DNA of 64,000 bases from Janthinobacterium sp. TND4EL3 (GTDB lineage Bacteria; Pseudomonadota; Gammaproteobacteria; Burkholderiales; Burkholderiaceae_D): the NCBI RefSeq assembly GCF_900156175.1, contig NZ_FTMV01000011.1, forward strand, positions 168,566 through 232,565, in the 5' to 3' direction. Of the stretch, positions 1 through 10,518 are shown in pieces. Below the pieces are notes generated by a model that saw only the letters and a program-made list of their open reading frames with translations, searched no databases and was not told where the DNA came from. Both the position numbers and the translations under genes were made by a program. Within the stretch, counting starts at the first letter, position 1. Each line of letters begins with the position of its first letter.

Positions 1-851
1 TTGCTACCAGATGTTACGAGGTCGGCTGGGACAACATCGGCCGCAGCCACGGCTGGCGGTGCTTCCGCAGGGGCCGGCTGTGGTTTTGCATCGTACTCGG
101 GCGCGTAATCGCTGGTGTCGTTTTTTGGCACTTTCCGGTCGCGGCGGTCCGTATCGCCATCGAAAACCTTGCTCTCGCGCGCCTGCAGGAAGCCGTCGCG
201 GATGAATTCATAGCGGTCGAGCGCGGCCGCTTCCATCAGGTTCGTCGCGTCGAGCAGGGCGGCGCGCTTGTCGACCACGCGCGTCACCGTGCCGATATTG
301 CGCACCGAAACAGGGTCCTTGTAGCGCCATGGGTCGCCCGTGATGTCGAGCGGCAGGGCCACCGTGTCGCGCACGGTCGATGGGCCCAGCAGCGGCAGCA
401 TCACGTAGGGACCAGGCTGAATGCCGTACCAGCCCAGGGTCTGGCCGAAATCTTCGCTGTGCTTCGGAATGCCGGCCTGCGAGGCGATGTCGATCAGGCC
501 GAAGATGCCGAAAGTCGAGTTCATGCTGACGCGCACGACGTCTTGCAAGCCCGCTTCGCCCTTGCCTTGCAGCAAGTTATTCACGGCGCTCCACACGTCG
601 GCCAGGTTGCCGAAGAAGTTGCCCACGCCCGTTTGCACGAACGACGGCGTGACCGTCTTGTAGGCCGTGGCGACGGGCTTCAGGGCCACTTGGTCAATGG
701 TGTCGTTGAACTTGAACATGGCGCGGTTATACCCTTCCAGCGGGTCGCGCGGATTGGTGCCGGTGGCGCAGGCGCTCACGCTGGCGGCGATGGCCAGGGC
801 CAGGCCGATACGCGCCAGGCTGCCTTGGGATTTCATGGTCGACTCGCTCAT
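1..851 (-). CDS. mlaA: MlaA/VacJ family outer-membrane lipoprotein (3' end cut by window)
   Basis: Outer-membrane lipoprotein that removes phospholipid from the outer leaflet and passes it to the Mla pathway. Reading the minus strand gives MSESTMKSQGSLARIG, a hydrophobic stretch and a lipobox SVSAC with the lipidated Cys at residue 28. This is followed by the family-typical DPLEGYNRAMFKFND and later GPYVMLPLLGPSTVRDT. The C-terminus lies outside the window. The start at 851 overlaps the mlaD stop as ATGA and has AGGA about 7 nt upstream; a second in-frame ATG lies at 836. It is the last visible gene of mlaFEDA, so it is probably translationally coupled to mlaD. The tail after the conserved domain is rich in Ala and Pro. 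Confidence 0.93.
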   Translation of the reverse strand, partial: MSESTMKSQGSLARIGLALAIAASVSACATGTNPRDPLEGYNRAMFKFNDTIDQVALKPVATAYKTVTPSFVQTGVGNFFGNLADVWSAVNNLLQGKGEAGLQDVVRVSMNSTFGIFGLIDIASQAGIPKHSEDFGQTLGWYGIQPGPYVMLPLLGPSTVRDTVALPLDITGDPWRYKDPVSVRNIGTVTRVVDKRAALLDATNLMEAAALDRYEFIRDGFLQARESKVFDGDTDRRDRKVPKNDTSDYAPEYDAKPQPAPAEAPPAVAAADVVPADLVTSGS

Positions 852-1318
852 TTGCTGTCCTTTCCTTCCGCTGCCTTGCTGTAGATGAACTGATTGATCA
901 GGTCTTCCAGCACTGTGGCCGATTGAGTGCGGGCGATCTTGTCGCCTTCTGCCAGGTTCACCAGATCACCGCCTGCTTCCAGGCCGATGTACTGCTCACC
1001 GAGCAAACCGGCCGTCAGAATCTTGGCCGAGCTGTCTTTCGGAAATTTGTAGCCATCTTCGATGTCGAGCTTGACGAGCGCCTGATAGGTCTTGTCGTCA
1101 AAGCGGATCTCCGCCACGCGCCCGACCACCACGCCAGCGCCCTTGACGGGCGCTTGTGGCTTGAGGCCGCCAATATTGTCAAACTTCGCAGTAATGGTAT
1201 ACGTCTTGCTGAACGACAGCGAGCTCATATTGCCGGCCTTGAACGCCAAAAACATCACTGCCACCACGCCCAGCAAGACGAACAAGCCAACCCAGACATC
1301 CAAAGATTTACGTTGCAT
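848..1318 (-). CDS. mlaD: MlaD, MCE-domain substrate-binding subunit of the Mla ABC system
   Basis: Inner-membrane-anchored periplasmic MCE protein that forms the hexameric lipid-binding ring on the MlaFE transporter. It is 156 residues long, starting MQRKSLDVWVGLFVLLG with one N-terminal transmembrane helix at about residues 7-27. The MCE core contains YTITAKFDNIGGLK followed by PVKGAGVVVGRV, and later LLGEQYIGLEAGG. I start it at 1318 rather than at the upstream in-frame ATG at 1351, because AGGATTGTT precedes 1318 at Shine-Dalgarno distance and MQRK matches the family start. It sits downstream of mlaE with a 79-bp gap and overlaps mlaA by 4 bp. Confidence 0.95.
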   Translation of the reverse strand: MQRKSLDVWVGLFVLLGVVAVMFLAFKAGNMSSLSFSKTYTITAKFDNIGGLKPQAPVKGAGVVVGRVAEIRFDDKTYQALVKLDIEDGYKFPKDSSAKILTAGLLGEQYIGLEAGGDLVNLAEGDKIARTQSATVLEDLINQFIYSKAAEGKDSK

Positions 1319-1397
1319 AAACAATCCTAAATAATTTTTACTTGCCGCCACCTGCGCAGATCCCGCCCAGGCCGCTAATTTTTTTGCTGATCTGCAA

Positions 1398-2183
1398 TTA
1401 CTTGCTAAACATCAAAGCCGTCATCATGAAGTCGAGCCACCACACCATCAGCGACGAAATAACAACCGTGCGCGTGGTGGCGCCGGACACGTCTTCCGGC
1501 GTCGGCTGTGCCTGGTAACCCTGGAACAGGGCGATGAAGGTTACCGCGATGCCGAAGACCAAGCTTTTGACATAGGTACCGTTGCCAATATCTTTCCAGA
1601 CATTCACGCCGCCCTGCATCTGCGACCAGAACGAGCCTTCATCGACGCCGATCAGCACGACGCCGACCAGGTAGCTGCCGATGACGCCGACGGCCGTGAA
1701 GATGCCGCCGAGGATGGGCATGGCGATCACGCCGGCCCAGAAACGGGGCGCCAGCACGCGCTGGATCGGGTTGACGGCCATCATTTCCATGGCCGACAAC
1801 TGCTCGCCCGCCTTCATCAGGCCGATTTCGGCCGTCAGCGAGGTACCGGCGCGGCCCGCGAACAGCAGGGCCGTGACGACCGGCCCCAGTTCGCGCATCA
1901 GTGACAGCGCCACCAGCTGCCCCAGCGACTGCGTCGCGCCAAAGGTGCTCAGTGTGTAATAGCCTTGCAAACCGAGCACCATGCCGACGAACAGGCCGGA
2001 CACGGCGATGATCACGACCGAGCGGCTGCCGATGTAAAACAATTGCTCGATGAGCAAGTGCGGACGGCGCCACAAGCCCCCCGAGGAGGCGATGATGAGA
2101 AAGAAGGAACGCACGGCAAAGCCGAGGTCTTGTACCGAATTGCGCAACCATGCTCCGATCGCCGCCAGAAAACGCGCGATCAT
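1398..2183 (-). CDS. mlaE: MlaE, permease of the Mla phospholipid ABC transporter
   Basis: Inner-membrane permease (YrbE family) pairing with MlaF. The 261-residue protein has several hydrophobic helices and the family-typical segments GLFVGMVLGLQGYYTL, ALLFAGRAGTSLTAEIG and a conserved VNPIQRVLAPRFWAG. The length fits the family (about 260). Its ATG overlaps the mlaF stop by 4 bp (ATGA), implying coupled translation. The N-terminal amphipathic MIARFLAAIGAWLRN stretch is as expected for YrbE proteins. No anomalies seen. Confidence 0.95.
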   Translation of the reverse strand: MIARFLAAIGAWLRNSVQDLGFAVRSFFLIIASSGGLWRRPHLLIEQLFYIGSRSVVIIAVSGLFVGMVLGLQGYYTLSTFGATQSLGQLVALSLMRELGPVVTALLFAGRAGTSLTAEIGLMKAGEQLSAMEMMAVNPIQRVLAPRFWAGVIAMPILGGIFTAVGVIGSYLVGVVLIGVDEGSFWSQMQGGVNVWKDIGNGTYVKSLVFGIAVTFIALFQGYQAQPTPEDVSGATTRTVVISSLMVWWLDFMMTALMFSK

Positions 2184-3001
2184 CGGCCCGCTCCCACATG
2201 CAGACCCAGGTCGTCGGCCAGCGACTTGCCCGGATAGTGGAACGGGACGGGGCCATCGGCCTCGGCATTGACGAACTGCTTCACGTACGGATGCGTCGAC
2301 ACAGCCATTTCGGCCGGCGTACCGTGCGCCACGATCTTGCCCGATGACAGAAAATAGACGTAATCAGCGATGGCAAAACACTCCTTTACATCGTGCGATA
2401 CCAGGATAGACGTGGAGCCCAGCGCATCGTTCAGATTGCGGATCAAATTGGCCGTCACGCCCATGGAAATCGGGTCCAGGCCGGCGAACGGCTCGTCATA
2501 CATGATCAGTTCGGGGTCGAGCGCGATGGCGCGCGCCAGCGCGACGCGGCGGCCCATGCCCCCGGAAATCTCGGCCGGCTTCAATTGCGCCGCATTGCGC
2601 AAGCCCACGGCGTGCAGCTTCATCAGCACCAGGGTGCGGATCAGCTCTTCATTGAGGTTCGTGTGTTCGCGCAGGGGGAAGGCGACGTTCTCGAACGCCG
2701 TCAGGTCCGTAAACAGCGCGCCGTGCTGGAACAGCATGCCCATCTTGCGGCGCAGCTGGTATAACTGGTCCGTCCCCAGCGTATGCACGATCTGGCCGTC
2801 CACATTCACGGAACCGGAACCGGGGCGCAGCTGCCCGCCGATCAGGCGCAATACGGTCGTCTTGCCACTGCCGGAACCACCCATGACGGCCACAACTTTT
2901 CCACGTGGGAAATCCATTTGAAGGCCCGATAAAATCGAACGTTCTCCATAGGCAAAGTGTAAATCACGGATTTCAACAAGATTTGGCACGACGAAGCTCA
3001 C
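2180..3001 (-). CDS. mlaF: MlaF, ATPase of the Mla phospholipid ABC transporter
   Basis: Cytoplasmic ABC ATPase that powers lipid transport between the membranes. The 273-residue protein has Walker A GGSGSGKT (residues 41-48), ABC signature ISGGMG (about 145-150), Walker B LIMYDEP (about 165-171) and a switch His in LVSHDV. It is the first gene of the mla operon, followed by mlaE with a 4-bp overlap. The 228 bp upstream separate it from the gltD stop and carry that operon's terminator, so mla has its own promoter, which I could not place with confidence. Confidence 0.95.
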   Translation of the reverse strand: MSFVVPNLVEIRDLHFAYGERSILSGLQMDFPRGKVVAVMGGSGSGKTTVLRLIGGQLRPGSGSVNVDGQIVHTLGTDQLYQLRRKMGMLFQHGALFTDLTAFENVAFPLREHTNLNEELIRTLVLMKLHAVGLRNAAQLKPAEISGGMGRRVALARAIALDPELIMYDEPFAGLDPISMGVTANLIRNLNDALGSTSILVSHDVKECFAIADYVYFLSSGKIVAHGTPAEMAVSTHPYVKQFVNAEADGPVPFHYPGKSLADDLGLHVGAGR

Positions 3002-3169
3002 TATTTTAATGGCGTATTGTAGTGCAGAAACGCCAATCTCTGCTGAGACACCCCCTTGGACAGCCCGGGACAGGGGGAGAATACAACACTAATGAATCGA
3101 AAGTCAGATATTTTATTGTAAAAAACGCGAGGCTGCACGCGCACCGCCCTGGCAAACGGCGGCATGACC

Positions 3170-3208
3170 AAAAGAACAAGGGCCACGACGCATCGCGCGC
3201 CGTGGCCC
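3170..3208 (-). terminator. Rho-independent terminator after gltBD
   Basis: Perfect 8-bp stem GGGCCACG (3180-3187) / CGTGGCCC (3201-3208). On the minus strand it is followed by the T-rich run TTGTTCTTTT. It lies about 20 bp beyond the gltD stop, so it most likely ends the gltB-gltD transcript. Confidence 0.75.
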
Positions 3209-3229
3209 TGGCTTGATCCAGCTCAAATC

Positions 3230-4693
3230 TTAACGCGGCAGCAAGGATGCGCCCATCAGGAAGGCATCGACGGCGCGCGCGCACTGGCGCCCTTCGCGGA
3301 TGGCCCACACCACCAGCGACTGGCCGCGGCGCATGTCGCCGGCCGCAAACACTTTCGGCACCGACGTCTGGTAGCAGCCTTCGCCGTCCGTGCTGGCCTT
3401 GACGTTGCCGCGCGCATCCGTGTCGACGCCGAACGCTTCCAGCACTTGTTGCACTGGCGAAACAAAACCCATGGCCAGGAAGACCAGGTCGGCCTTCATC
3501 TCGAATTCCGAGTTCGGCACTTCGCTCATCTTGCCGTCTTTCCATTCAACGCGGCAGGCGATCAGCTTTTCCACCTTGCCGCCCTTGCCTTCGAAGCGCT
3601 TGGTGGCCACGGCCCAGTCGCGCTCGCAGCCTTCCTCGTGCGAGGACGAGGTGCGCAGCTTGGTCGGCCAGTACGGCCAGACGAGCGGCTTGTTTTCCTG
3701 TTCCGGCGGCTGCGGCATCAGTTCGAACTGGGCCACGGAAGCGGCGCCATGGCGGTTCGAGGTGCCGACGCAGTCGGAACCCGTGTCGCCGCCGCCGATC
3801 ACCACCACGTGCTTGCCCGTGGCCTTGATCTGGTCCTTGAGCTTGTCGCCCGCGTTGACCTTGTTTTGCAGCGGCAGGAAATCCATGGCGAAATGCACGC
3901 CTTTCAGTTCGCGGCCCGGCACGGGCAAGTCGCGCGGCTGCTCGGCGCCGCCGGCCATGATGACGGCGTCAAATTCTTTTTCCAGGTCTTCCGGGAAAAT
4001 GGTTTCCTTGGCCCAGTTGTTCACGTTGGCAGGGAAATCCTTGCCGACCAGCACGCTGGTACGGAACACGACGCCTTCGGCTTCCATCTGTTTCACGCGC
4101 AGGTCGATGTGCGACTTTTCCATCTTGAAGTCAGGGATGCCGTAACGCAACAAGCCGCCGATCCGGTCGCTCTTCTCGAACACGGTGACGGCGTGGCCGG
4201 CGCGCGCCAGCTGCTGCGCCGCCGCCAGGCCGGCGGGGCCGGAACCGACGATGGCCACTTTCTTGCCGGTACTAAAACCTGCCGGCTGCGGCGTGACCCA
4301 GCCGTGCTCCCAGCCCATGTCGATTATTTTATGCTCGATGGACTTGATGCCGACCGGATCTTCGTGGATGCCCAGCGTGCAGGCCGACTCGCATGGCGCC
4401 GGGCAGATGCGGCCCGTAAATTCCGGGAAGTTATTCGTCGAATGCAGGGTATCGAGCGCTTCGCGGTAGGCGCCGCGGTACACCAGGTCATTCCAGTCGG
4501 GAATGATGTTATTCACGGGACAACCCGTGGTGCAGAAAGGGATGCCGCAATCCATGCAGCGCGCGCCCTGCACGGTCGCTTGCGCGTCCGACAGGTGCAG
4601 CACGAATTCCTTGTAGTTCTTCAGACGCGCGGCAGGCTCCAGATAGTGTTCGTCCTGGCGCTTGAATTCCATGAAGCCGGTAATTTTACCCAC
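3230..4693 (-). CDS. gltD: Glutamate synthase small (beta) subunit GltD
   Basis: NADPH-oxidising flavoprotein subunit of glutamate synthase; it feeds electrons to GltB for making two glutamates from 2-oxoglutarate plus glutamine. The 487-residue protein has N-terminal Cys clusters for Fe-S centres ([14 protein letters not shown] and CPAPCESAC), an FAD-binding [14 protein letters not shown] and an NADPH-binding [14 protein letters not shown] use a GTG start at 4693 ([13 protein letters not shown]), because AAAGGA sits 6-7 nt upstream and the sequence matches family N-termini; an ATG-initiated extension to 4747 would be low-quality sequence. It lies 67 bp downstream of gltB and is followed by a terminator. 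Confidence 0.95.
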   Translation of the reverse strand: MGKITGFMEFKRQDEHYLEPAARLKNYKEFVLHLSDAQATVQGARCMDCGIPFCTTGCPVNNIIPDWNDLVYRGAYREALDTLHSTNNFPEFTGRICPAPCESACTLGIHEDPVGIKSIEHKIIDMGWEHGWVTPQPAGFSTGKKVAIVGSGPAGLAAAQQLARAGHAVTVFEKSDRIGGLLRYGIPDFKMEKSHIDLRVKQMEAEGVVFRTSVLVGKDFPANVNNWAKETIFPEDLEKEFDAVIMAGGAEQPRDLPVPGRELKGVHFAMDFLPLQNKVNAGDKLKDQIKATGKHVVVIGGGDTGSDCVGTSNRHGAASVAQFELMPQPPEQENKPLVWPYWPTKLRTSSSHEEGCERDWAVATKRFEGKGGKVEKLIACRVEWKDGKMSEVPNSEFEMKADLVFLAMGFVSPVQQVLEAFGVDTDARGNVKASTDGEGCYQTSVPKVFAAGDMRRGQSLVVWAIREGRQCARAVDAFLMGASLLPR

Positions 4694-4760
4694 GATGTTT
4701 CCTTTGTATTTGGCTGGCGGGGAGCGGCATGGCCGCTCCCGTATCATTGTTCTAGCTGGC

Positions 4761-7700
4761 TCAGGCGGCGACGGCTTGCACTTCCATGGCGGCGTCAGCT
4801 GCCATTTCGATCAGCGCGCGCTTGTATTCGTTCGGGAAGACCTTCACGAACTTGCCGCGCGCCGCGGCCCAGTCGTCGAGCAGGACGCGGGCGCGGGTGC
4901 TGCCCGTGTGCTTGAAGTGACGCTCGATCAGGCGCTTGAGGATCACTTCATCGGCTTCCGGCACGCCGTCGCGGTGCTGCGTATGCCAGGCGTCGCGGTC
5001 GACGTGCTGTTCCGCTGCCGACACGACCTTGTCCAGGCTGACCATGGCCGTGTTGCATTTGCTGGCAAAGTCGCCGGCCGGGTCATACACATAGGCGATG
5101 CCGCCCGACATGCCGGCCGCAAAGTTGCGTCCCGTGTTGCCCAGGACCACCACCGTGCCGCCCGTCATGTATTCGCAGCCATGGTCGCCCAGGCCCTCGA
5201 CCACCGTGGTGGCGCCCGAGTTGCGCACGGCAAAGCGTTCGCCTGCCACGCCGTTGAAGAAGGCTTCGCCGGCGATGGCGCCGTACAGCACCGTGTTGCC
5301 GATGATGATGTTGTCCACGGCCCAGCCACGGAATTCCGTATTCGGCCGCACGATGATGCGCCCGCCGGACAGACCTTTACCCACGTAATCGTTGCCCTCG
5401 CCCACCAGGTCGATGGTGATGCCGTGCGCCAGGAAGGCGCAGGCCGACTGGCCCGCCGTGCCTTGCAGCTGGATGTGGATGGTGTCGTCCGGCAAGCCGG
5501 CATGGCCGTATTTCTTCGCCACTTCGCCGGACAGCATGGTGCCCACCGTGCGGTTGACGTTGCGCACGGGTGAGATGAACGAGACGCGCTCGCCCTTTTC
5601 CAGCGCCGCGCGCGCTTGCGCGATCAGCTTGTGGTCGAGCGCCTTTTCCAGCGCGTGGTCCTGGTTTTCCACGTGGCGGCAGGCTTGCTCGCCCGTCGTT
5701 TCCGGCTTGTGGAAGATGGCCGAGAAGTCCAGGCCCTGCGCCTTCCAGTGCGTGATCGCCTTGGACTTGTCGAGCAGGTCGACGCGGCCGATCAATTCAT
5801 CGTAGGTACGGATGCCCAGCTGCGCCATCAACTGGCGGGCTTCCTCGGCAACGAAGAAGAAGTAATTGACGACATACTCGGGCTTGCCCGAGAACTTGGC
5901 GCGCAGCACCGGGTCTTGCGTGGCCACGCCCACCGGGCACGTATTCAAGTGGCACTTGCGCATCATGATGCAGCCTTCGACCACCAGCGGCGCCGTGGCG
6001 AAGCCGATTTCGTCGGCGCCCAGCAAGGCGGCGATGACCACGTCGCGGCCCGTCTTCATCTGGCCGTCGGCCTGCACGCGGATACGGCTGCGCAAGCCGT
6101 TCAAGACCAGCGTTTGTTGCGTTTCTGCCAGACCCAGCTCCCACGGCGTGCCCGCATGTTTCACGGACGACAAGGGCGAGGCGCCCGTGCCGCCATCGTG
6201 GCCGGCGACGACGACGTGGTCGGCCTTGGCCTTGGTGACGCCGGCGGCGACCGTGCCGATGCCCACTTCCGACACCAGCTTGACGGAAATCGAGGCGCGC
6301 GGATTGGCGTTCTTCAAGTCATGGATCAGCTGCGCCAGGTCTTCGATGGAATAGATGTCGTGGTGCGGCGGCGGCGAAATCAGGCCCACGCCCGGCACGG
6401 AAAAGCGCAGGCTGGCGATGTATTCGGACACCTTATGGCCCGGCAACTGGCCGCCCTCGCCCGGTTTCGCGCCCTGCGCCATCTTGATCTGGATCTGGTC
6501 GGCCGAGTTCAGGTAGGCGGCCGTGACGCCGAAACGTCCCGACGCCACCTGCTTGATGCGCGAGCGCATGGAATCGCCTTCCTGCAGCGGAATATCGACA
6601 ACGATCTGCTCGCTGCCCACCACCGACGCCATGGTGTCGCCCTGGCGGATGGGGATGCCCTTCAATTCCTGCGTGTAGCGGTTCGGATCTTCGCCGCCCT
6701 CGCCCGTGTTCGACTTGCCGCCGATGCGGTTCATGGCGACCGCCAGCGTTGCGTGCGCTTCCGTGCTGATGGAGCCGAGCGACATGGCGCCGGTAGCGAA
6801 GCGCTTGACGATTTCCTTGGCCGGCTCCACTTCATCGAGCGGTATGGCCTTCGTCGGGTCGAGCTTGAACTCGAACAGGCCGCGCAGGGTCAGGTGGCGA
6901 CGGCTCTGGTCGTTGATGATTTGCGCATACTCCTTATAGCTGGAGAAATTGTTGCTGCGCGTGGAGTGCTGCAATTTTGCAATCGCGTCCGGCGTCCACA
7001 TGTGGTCTTCGCCGCGCACGCGGAAGGCGTATTCGCCGCCCGCGTCGAGTTTATCGACCAGCACGGGATCGTTGCCGAAGGCCAGCGCGTGCAGGCGCAG
7101 CGCTTCTTCCGCCACTTCAAACACGCCGATGCCTTCCACGTTCGAGGCCGTGCCCTTGAAGTATTTGTCCACCAGCGACTTGTTCAGGCCGATGGCTTCG
7201 AAGATCTGCGCGCCGCAGTACGACATATACGTGGAAATGCCCATCTTCGACATGACTTTCATCAAGCCCTTGCCGACCGCCTTCGTGTAGTTGTAGATCG
7301 CTTTGTCCGCCGACAAGTCACCGGGCAAGCCGTGCGCCATCTCGGCCAGGGTTTCCATGGCCAGGTAGGGGTGGACGGCTTCCGCGCCATAGCCGGCCAG
7401 CAAGGCGAAGTGGTGGGTTTCGCGGGCCGAGCCCGTTTCCACGATGAGGCCGGTGGAAGCGCGCAAGCCCTTGCTCACCAGGTGCTGGTGCACGGTGGAC
7501 GTGGCCAGCAGCGCGGGGATCGCCACCTGGTCGGCGCAGATGGCGCGGTCCGAGACGATCAAAATGTTATGGCCGGATTTCACGGCGTCGACGGCTTCCG
7601 CGCACAGCGAGGCCAGGCACGCTTCCACGCCTTCCTTGCCCCAGGCCAGCGGGTAGCAGATGTCCAGTTCGTACGACTTGAACTTGCCGCCCGTGTGGGC

Positions 7701-9461
7701 GCTGATGTTGCGCAGACGCGCCATGTCGTCAAAGCCCAGCACGGGCTGCGCCACTTCCAGGCGCATCGGCGGATTGACGTTGTTGGTGTCGAGCAAATTC
7801 GGTTTCGGGCCGATGAAGGACACGAGCGACATCACCATCGCTTCGCGGATCGGGTCGATCGGCGGGTTCGTCACTTGCGCGAACAGCTGCTTGAAGTAGT
7901 TATACAGCGGCTTCAATTTGTTCGACATGACGGCCAGCGGCGAGTCATTGCCCATCGAGCCCGTCGCCTCTTCGCCGGCCACGGCCATCGGCGCCATGAG
8001 GAATTTCAAGTCTTCCTGCGTGTAGCCGAACGCCTGCTGCCGGTCGAGCAGCGACGGCTGGGCTTTTTCGCCCTGGGCGCGGTCCTGTTTCGCTTGTCCT
8101 TCGGCCAGCTTGATCTCGTCGAGCTTGATGCGCACCGAATTGATCCACGCTTTATACGGCTTCGCGTTGGCGTAGGTGTTTTTCAGTTCCTGGTCGTCGA
8201 TGATGCGGCCCGCTTCCAGGTCGATCAGGAACATTTTGCCAGGCTGCAAGCGCCATTTCTGGATGATCTTCGATTCCGGGATCGGCAGCACGCCCGATTC
8301 CGACGCCATCACCACCAGGTCGTCGTCCGTGACGATGTAGCGGGCCGGGCGCAGGCCGTTGCGGTCCAGGGTGCCGCCGATGTGGCGGCCATCCGTGAAG
8401 GCCATGGCGGCGGGGCCGTCCCACGGTTCCATCATGGCCGCGTGGTATTCATAGAAGGCGCGGCGGTTGTCGTCCATCGTCGTATGGTTTTCCCACGCTT
8501 CCGGAATCATCATCATCATCGCCTGGGCGATCGGGTAGCCGGCCATCAGCAGCAGTTCCAGCGCATTGTCGAAGCACGCCGTGTCGGACTGGCCTTCATA
8601 GATCAGCGGGAACAGCTTTTGCAGGTCGTCGCCCAGCACGGCCGACTTCATCACGCCTTCGCGCGCGCGCATCCAGTTGAAGTTGCCTTTCACCGTGTTG
8701 ATTTCGCCATTGTGCGCGATCAAACGGTAGGGGTGGGCCAGCGGCCATTCCGGGAAGGTATTCGTCGAGAAGCGCTGGTGCACGAGGGCCAGGGCCGAGA
8801 TGCAGCGCGCATCCTGCAAGTCCTTGTAGTACACGCCCACCTGGTCGGCCAGCAGCAAGCCTTTATAGACGATGGTACGGGCCGACATCGACGGCACGAA
8901 GAATTCCTTGCCGTGCAGCAGTTTCAAGGCCTGGATGGCGTGGCCCGACGATTTGCGGATCACATACAGTTTGCGCTCGAGCGCGTCGGTGACCATGATG
9001 TCCGGGCCGCGGCCGATGAAGATCTGGCGGATGACGGGTTCCTTGGCGCGCACGGTGGGCGACATCGGCATGTCCGTATCGATGGGCACGTTGCGCCAGC
9101 CCAGGATGACTTGTCCCTCGATGCGCACGGCCCGTTCGATTTCCTGTTCGCATGCGATGCGCGACGCGTGTTCCTTCGGCAGGAAGACCATGCCCACGCC
9201 GTATTCGCCAGGCGGCGGCAATTCCACGCCCTGCTTGGCCATTTCTTCGCGGTAGTACTGGTCAGGAATCTGGATCAGGATGCCGGCGCCATCGCCCATC
9301 AGCGCATCGGCGCCCACGGCGCCCCGGTGATCGAGGTTTTTCAGGATCAGCAAGCCCTGTTCGACGATCGAATGGGTCTTGTTGCCCTTGATATGGGCGA
9401 CGAAACCGACGCCGCAGGCATCGTGTTCATTGGCTGGGTCGTACAGGCCTTGCGCTTTCAT
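4761..9461 (-). CDS. gltB: Glutamate synthase large (alpha) subunit GltB
   Basis: Amidotransferase/synthase subunit of NADPH-dependent glutamate synthase. The 1566-residue protein fits the usual length of about 1500-1570. The class II glutaminase nucleophile is Cys16 in [11 protein letters not shown], exposed after removal of a short propeptide. The FMN/synthase domain and the 3Fe-4S cluster motif [13 protein letters not shown] lie around residue 1165. The C-terminal third has the Gly-rich beta-helix segments ([24 protein letters not shown]). The start is set at 9461 ([17 protein letters not shown]), preceded by GGAGA; the ORF extends further upstream to 9524 without homology. It is the first gene of gltBD. 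Confidence 0.97.
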   Translation of the reverse strand: MKAQGLYDPANEHDACGVGFVAHIKGNKTHSIVEQGLLILKNLDHRGAVGADALMGDGAGILIQIPDQYYREEMAKQGVELPPPGEYGVGMVFLPKEHASRIACEQEIERAVRIEGQVILGWRNVPIDTDMPMSPTVRAKEPVIRQIFIGRGPDIMVTDALERKLYVIRKSSGHAIQALKLLHGKEFFVPSMSARTIVYKGLLLADQVGVYYKDLQDARCISALALVHQRFSTNTFPEWPLAHPYRLIAHNGEINTVKGNFNWMRAREGVMKSAVLGDDLQKLFPLIYEGQSDTACFDNALELLLMAGYPIAQAMMMMIPEAWENHTTMDDNRRAFYEYHAAMMEPWDGPAAMAFTDGRHIGGTLDRNGLRPARYIVTDDDLVVMASESGVLPIPESKIIQKWRLQPGKMFLIDLEAGRIIDDQELKNTYANAKPYKAWINSVRIKLDEIKLAEGQAKQDRAQGEKAQPSLLDRQQAFGYTQEDLKFLMAPMAVAGEEATGSMGNDSPLAVMSNKLKPLYNYFKQLFAQVTNPPIDPIREAMVMSLVSFIGPKPNLLDTNNVNPPMRLEVAQPVLGFDDMARLRNISAHTGGKFKSYELDICYPLAWGKEGVEACLASLCAEAVDAVKSGHNILIVSDRAICADQVAIPALLATSTVHQHLVSKGLRASTGLIVETGSARETHHFALLAGYGAEAVHPYLAMETLAEMAHGLPGDLSADKAIYNYTKAVGKGLMKVMSKMGISTYMSYCGAQIFEAIGLNKSLVDKYFKGTASNVEGIGVFEVAEEALRLHALAFGNDPVLVDKLDAGGEYAFRVRGEDHMWTPDAIAKLQHSTRSNNFSSYKEYAQIINDQSRRHLTLRGLFEFKLDPTKAIPLDEVEPAKEIVKRFATGAMSLGSISTEAHATLAVAMNRIGGKSNTGEGGEDPNRYTQELKGIPIRQGDTMASVVGSEQIVVDIPLQEGDSMRSRIKQVASGRFGVTAAYLNSADQIQIKMAQGAKPGEGGQLPGHKVSEYIASLRFSVPGVGLISPPPHHDIYSIEDLAQLIHDLKNANPRASISVKLVSEVGIGTVAAGVTKAKADHVVVAGHDGGTGASPLSSVKHAGTPWELGLAETQQTLVLNGLRSRIRVQADGQMKTGRDVVIAALLGADEIGFATAPLVVEGCIMMRKCHLNTCPVGVATQDPVLRAKFSGKPEYVVNYFFFVAEEARQLMAQLGIRTYDELIGRVDLLDKSKAITHWKAQGLDFSAIFHKPETTGEQACRHVENQDHALEKALDHKLIAQARAALEKGERVSFISPVRNVNRTVGTMLSGEVAKKYGHAGLPDDTIHIQLQGTAGQSACAFLAHGITIDLVGEGNDYVGKGLSGGRIIVRPNTEFRGWAVDNIIIGNTVLYGAIAGEAFFNGVAGERFAVRNSGATTVVEGLGDHGCEYMTGGTVVVLGNTGRNFAAGMSGGIAYVYDPAGDFASKCNTAMVSLDKVVSAAEQHVDRDAWHTQHRDGVPEADEVILKRLIERHFKHTGSTRARVLLDDWAAARGKFVKVFPNEYKRALIEMAADAAMEVQAVAA

Positions 9462-9536
9462 GGGCTTCTCCGCTGCGTATGGATATCGAAAAACTAGAGT
9501 AGTGCAACGCAACAAAAAACTCAACTACAACAATTA

Positions 9537-9548
9537 GGGTCGGAGTCG
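9537..9548. repeat. Left REP-like inverted repeat flanking the RAYT gene
   Basis: GGGTCGGAGTCG on the plus strand. It matches, in inverted orientation with one mismatch, CGACTCTGACCC at 10424-10435 on the other side of the transposase-like gene. It also lies in the gltB upstream region. Short, but the pairing around a REP-associated tyrosine transposase is the expected arrangement for that family. Confidence 0.5.
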
Positions 9549-9655
9549 AATTAAATTGGTTTTCGTCTCCCGCAAAATTTAATAGGGACATAGTCAACGC
9601 AATTTCAATAAATCGTCAGAATGAAACCGTTTTTTGTTTTAAATGCGAATGCTTT

Positions 9656-10363
9656 TCAATTGGCGTCAGATTCGGCCGCGATCTTGCGGGGGCGGCCCCG
9701 CTTGGCAGGCAGCACTTGCCGCTGCATTTTCTGCTCCAGCGCCTGCTTGAAAGCGTCGGCACCCAGGGGCCAGCCCTTCAATACAGCCTGCTCCACCACG
9801 TTGACCTGGCTGCTGCCCAGGCCTTGCTCGAACAGGCGCAGATAGGCCGCCTCGCGGTCGAACGGCGTGTTGCCCAGCGCCCAGTACAGCGCATGGTCGG
9901 TAATCACGGGATCGGGGCGCACACCTGCATGGTGGGCATAGCTGGACCAGCTGTAATCGAGCGCCTGGCCCGCCAGGTCCGACTGCACGGGCACGGACTC
10001 CAGATAACGGCAGCACGTGAGGAAGAAATTGTCGGGATCGATGACGGACGTTTTGTAGCGTCCCTGCCACAAGGCCCCTTCGCGGCCGTATTTTTGGTTG
10101 AAATACGGCACGTAATAGCGTCCCAGCCACTGCATCAGCTGTCCCAGGCCCGTCGCATCGCTGGGTGTGGCCAGCAAATGTAGCTGATCTGGCAATAAAA
10201 CGTAGGCGTGGATGGCCACCTTGAACATTTTCGCGCCCGTTTTCAGCCAGGACAAAAATTGCGCGTAGTCGGCGGCGTCCTGGAACACGCTCTGGCGGTT
10301 GCTGCCGCGCTGGATCACGTAATGGGGCAGTGCTGGAATGATGAGGCGGGGCAAACGGGCCAT
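9656..10363 (-). CDS. REP-associated tyrosine transposase (RAYT)-like protein, Y1/IS200 fold
   Basis: The 235-residue protein resembles Y1_Tnp-type REP-associated transposases, single-copy domesticated relatives of IS200/IS605. Recognisable elements are LPHYVIQRGSNRQSVF at the N-terminus, HAYVLLPDQLHLLA (52-65), and YYVPYFNQKYGREGALWQGR (83-102), which holds the likely catalytic Tyr region. In the usual motif (PNHVHLL) the metal-binding HUH pair is His-hydrophobic-His; here it reads Q60-L-H62, so the first His appears replaced. The C-terminus is basic (KRGRPRK). It is flanked by inverted REP-like repeats and sits between gltB and a two-component system. It may be catalytically impaired. Confidence 0.8.
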   Translation of the reverse strand: MARLPRLIIPALPHYVIQRGSNRQSVFQDAADYAQFLSWLKTGAKMFKVAIHAYVLLPDQLHLLATPSDATGLGQLMQWLGRYYVPYFNQKYGREGALWQGRYKTSVIDPDNFFLTCCRYLESVPVQSDLAGQALDYSWSSYAHHAGVRPDPVITDHALYWALGNTPFDREAAYLRLFEQGLGSSQVNVVEQAVLKGWPLGADAFKQALEQKMQRQVLPAKRGRPRKIAAESDAN

Positions 10364-10423
10364 GGCAAGTGTCAGTAAATAGAGGCTAAGGCCTTGATTT
10401 TACACACTTGCGAGCGCACGACG

Positions 10424-10435
10424 CGACTCTGACCC
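10424..10435. repeat. Right REP-like inverted repeat flanking the RAYT gene
   Basis: CGACTCTGACCC, the reverse complement of the left copy at 9537-9548 with 11 of 12 bases matching. It lies about 60 bp upstream of the RAYT start codon. Confidence 0.5.
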
Positions 10436-10484
10436 TGTTTTATTTAAAATGCTGGAAAAAACGAATGACTCCGTCCCTTTTATG

Positions 10485-10508
10485 CAGCCACCGTCTTGCG
10501 GGTGGCTG
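10485..10508 (-). terminator. Stem-loop downstream of the response regulator
   Basis: CAGCCACC (10485-10492) pairs perfectly with GGTGGCTG (10501-10508). It lies 11 bp beyond the response regulator stop on the minus strand and is followed on that strand by GCATAAAAGGG, a poor T tract. It is probably a terminator of moderate strength. Confidence 0.5.
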
Positions 10509-10518
10509 GCATCCGGTC

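Noticed and set aside
5616..9497. 1293-codon plus-strand ORF antisense to gltB
   Set aside because: Shadow of gltB; composition is His/Arg-rich and without motifs, while gltB is complete on the minus strand.
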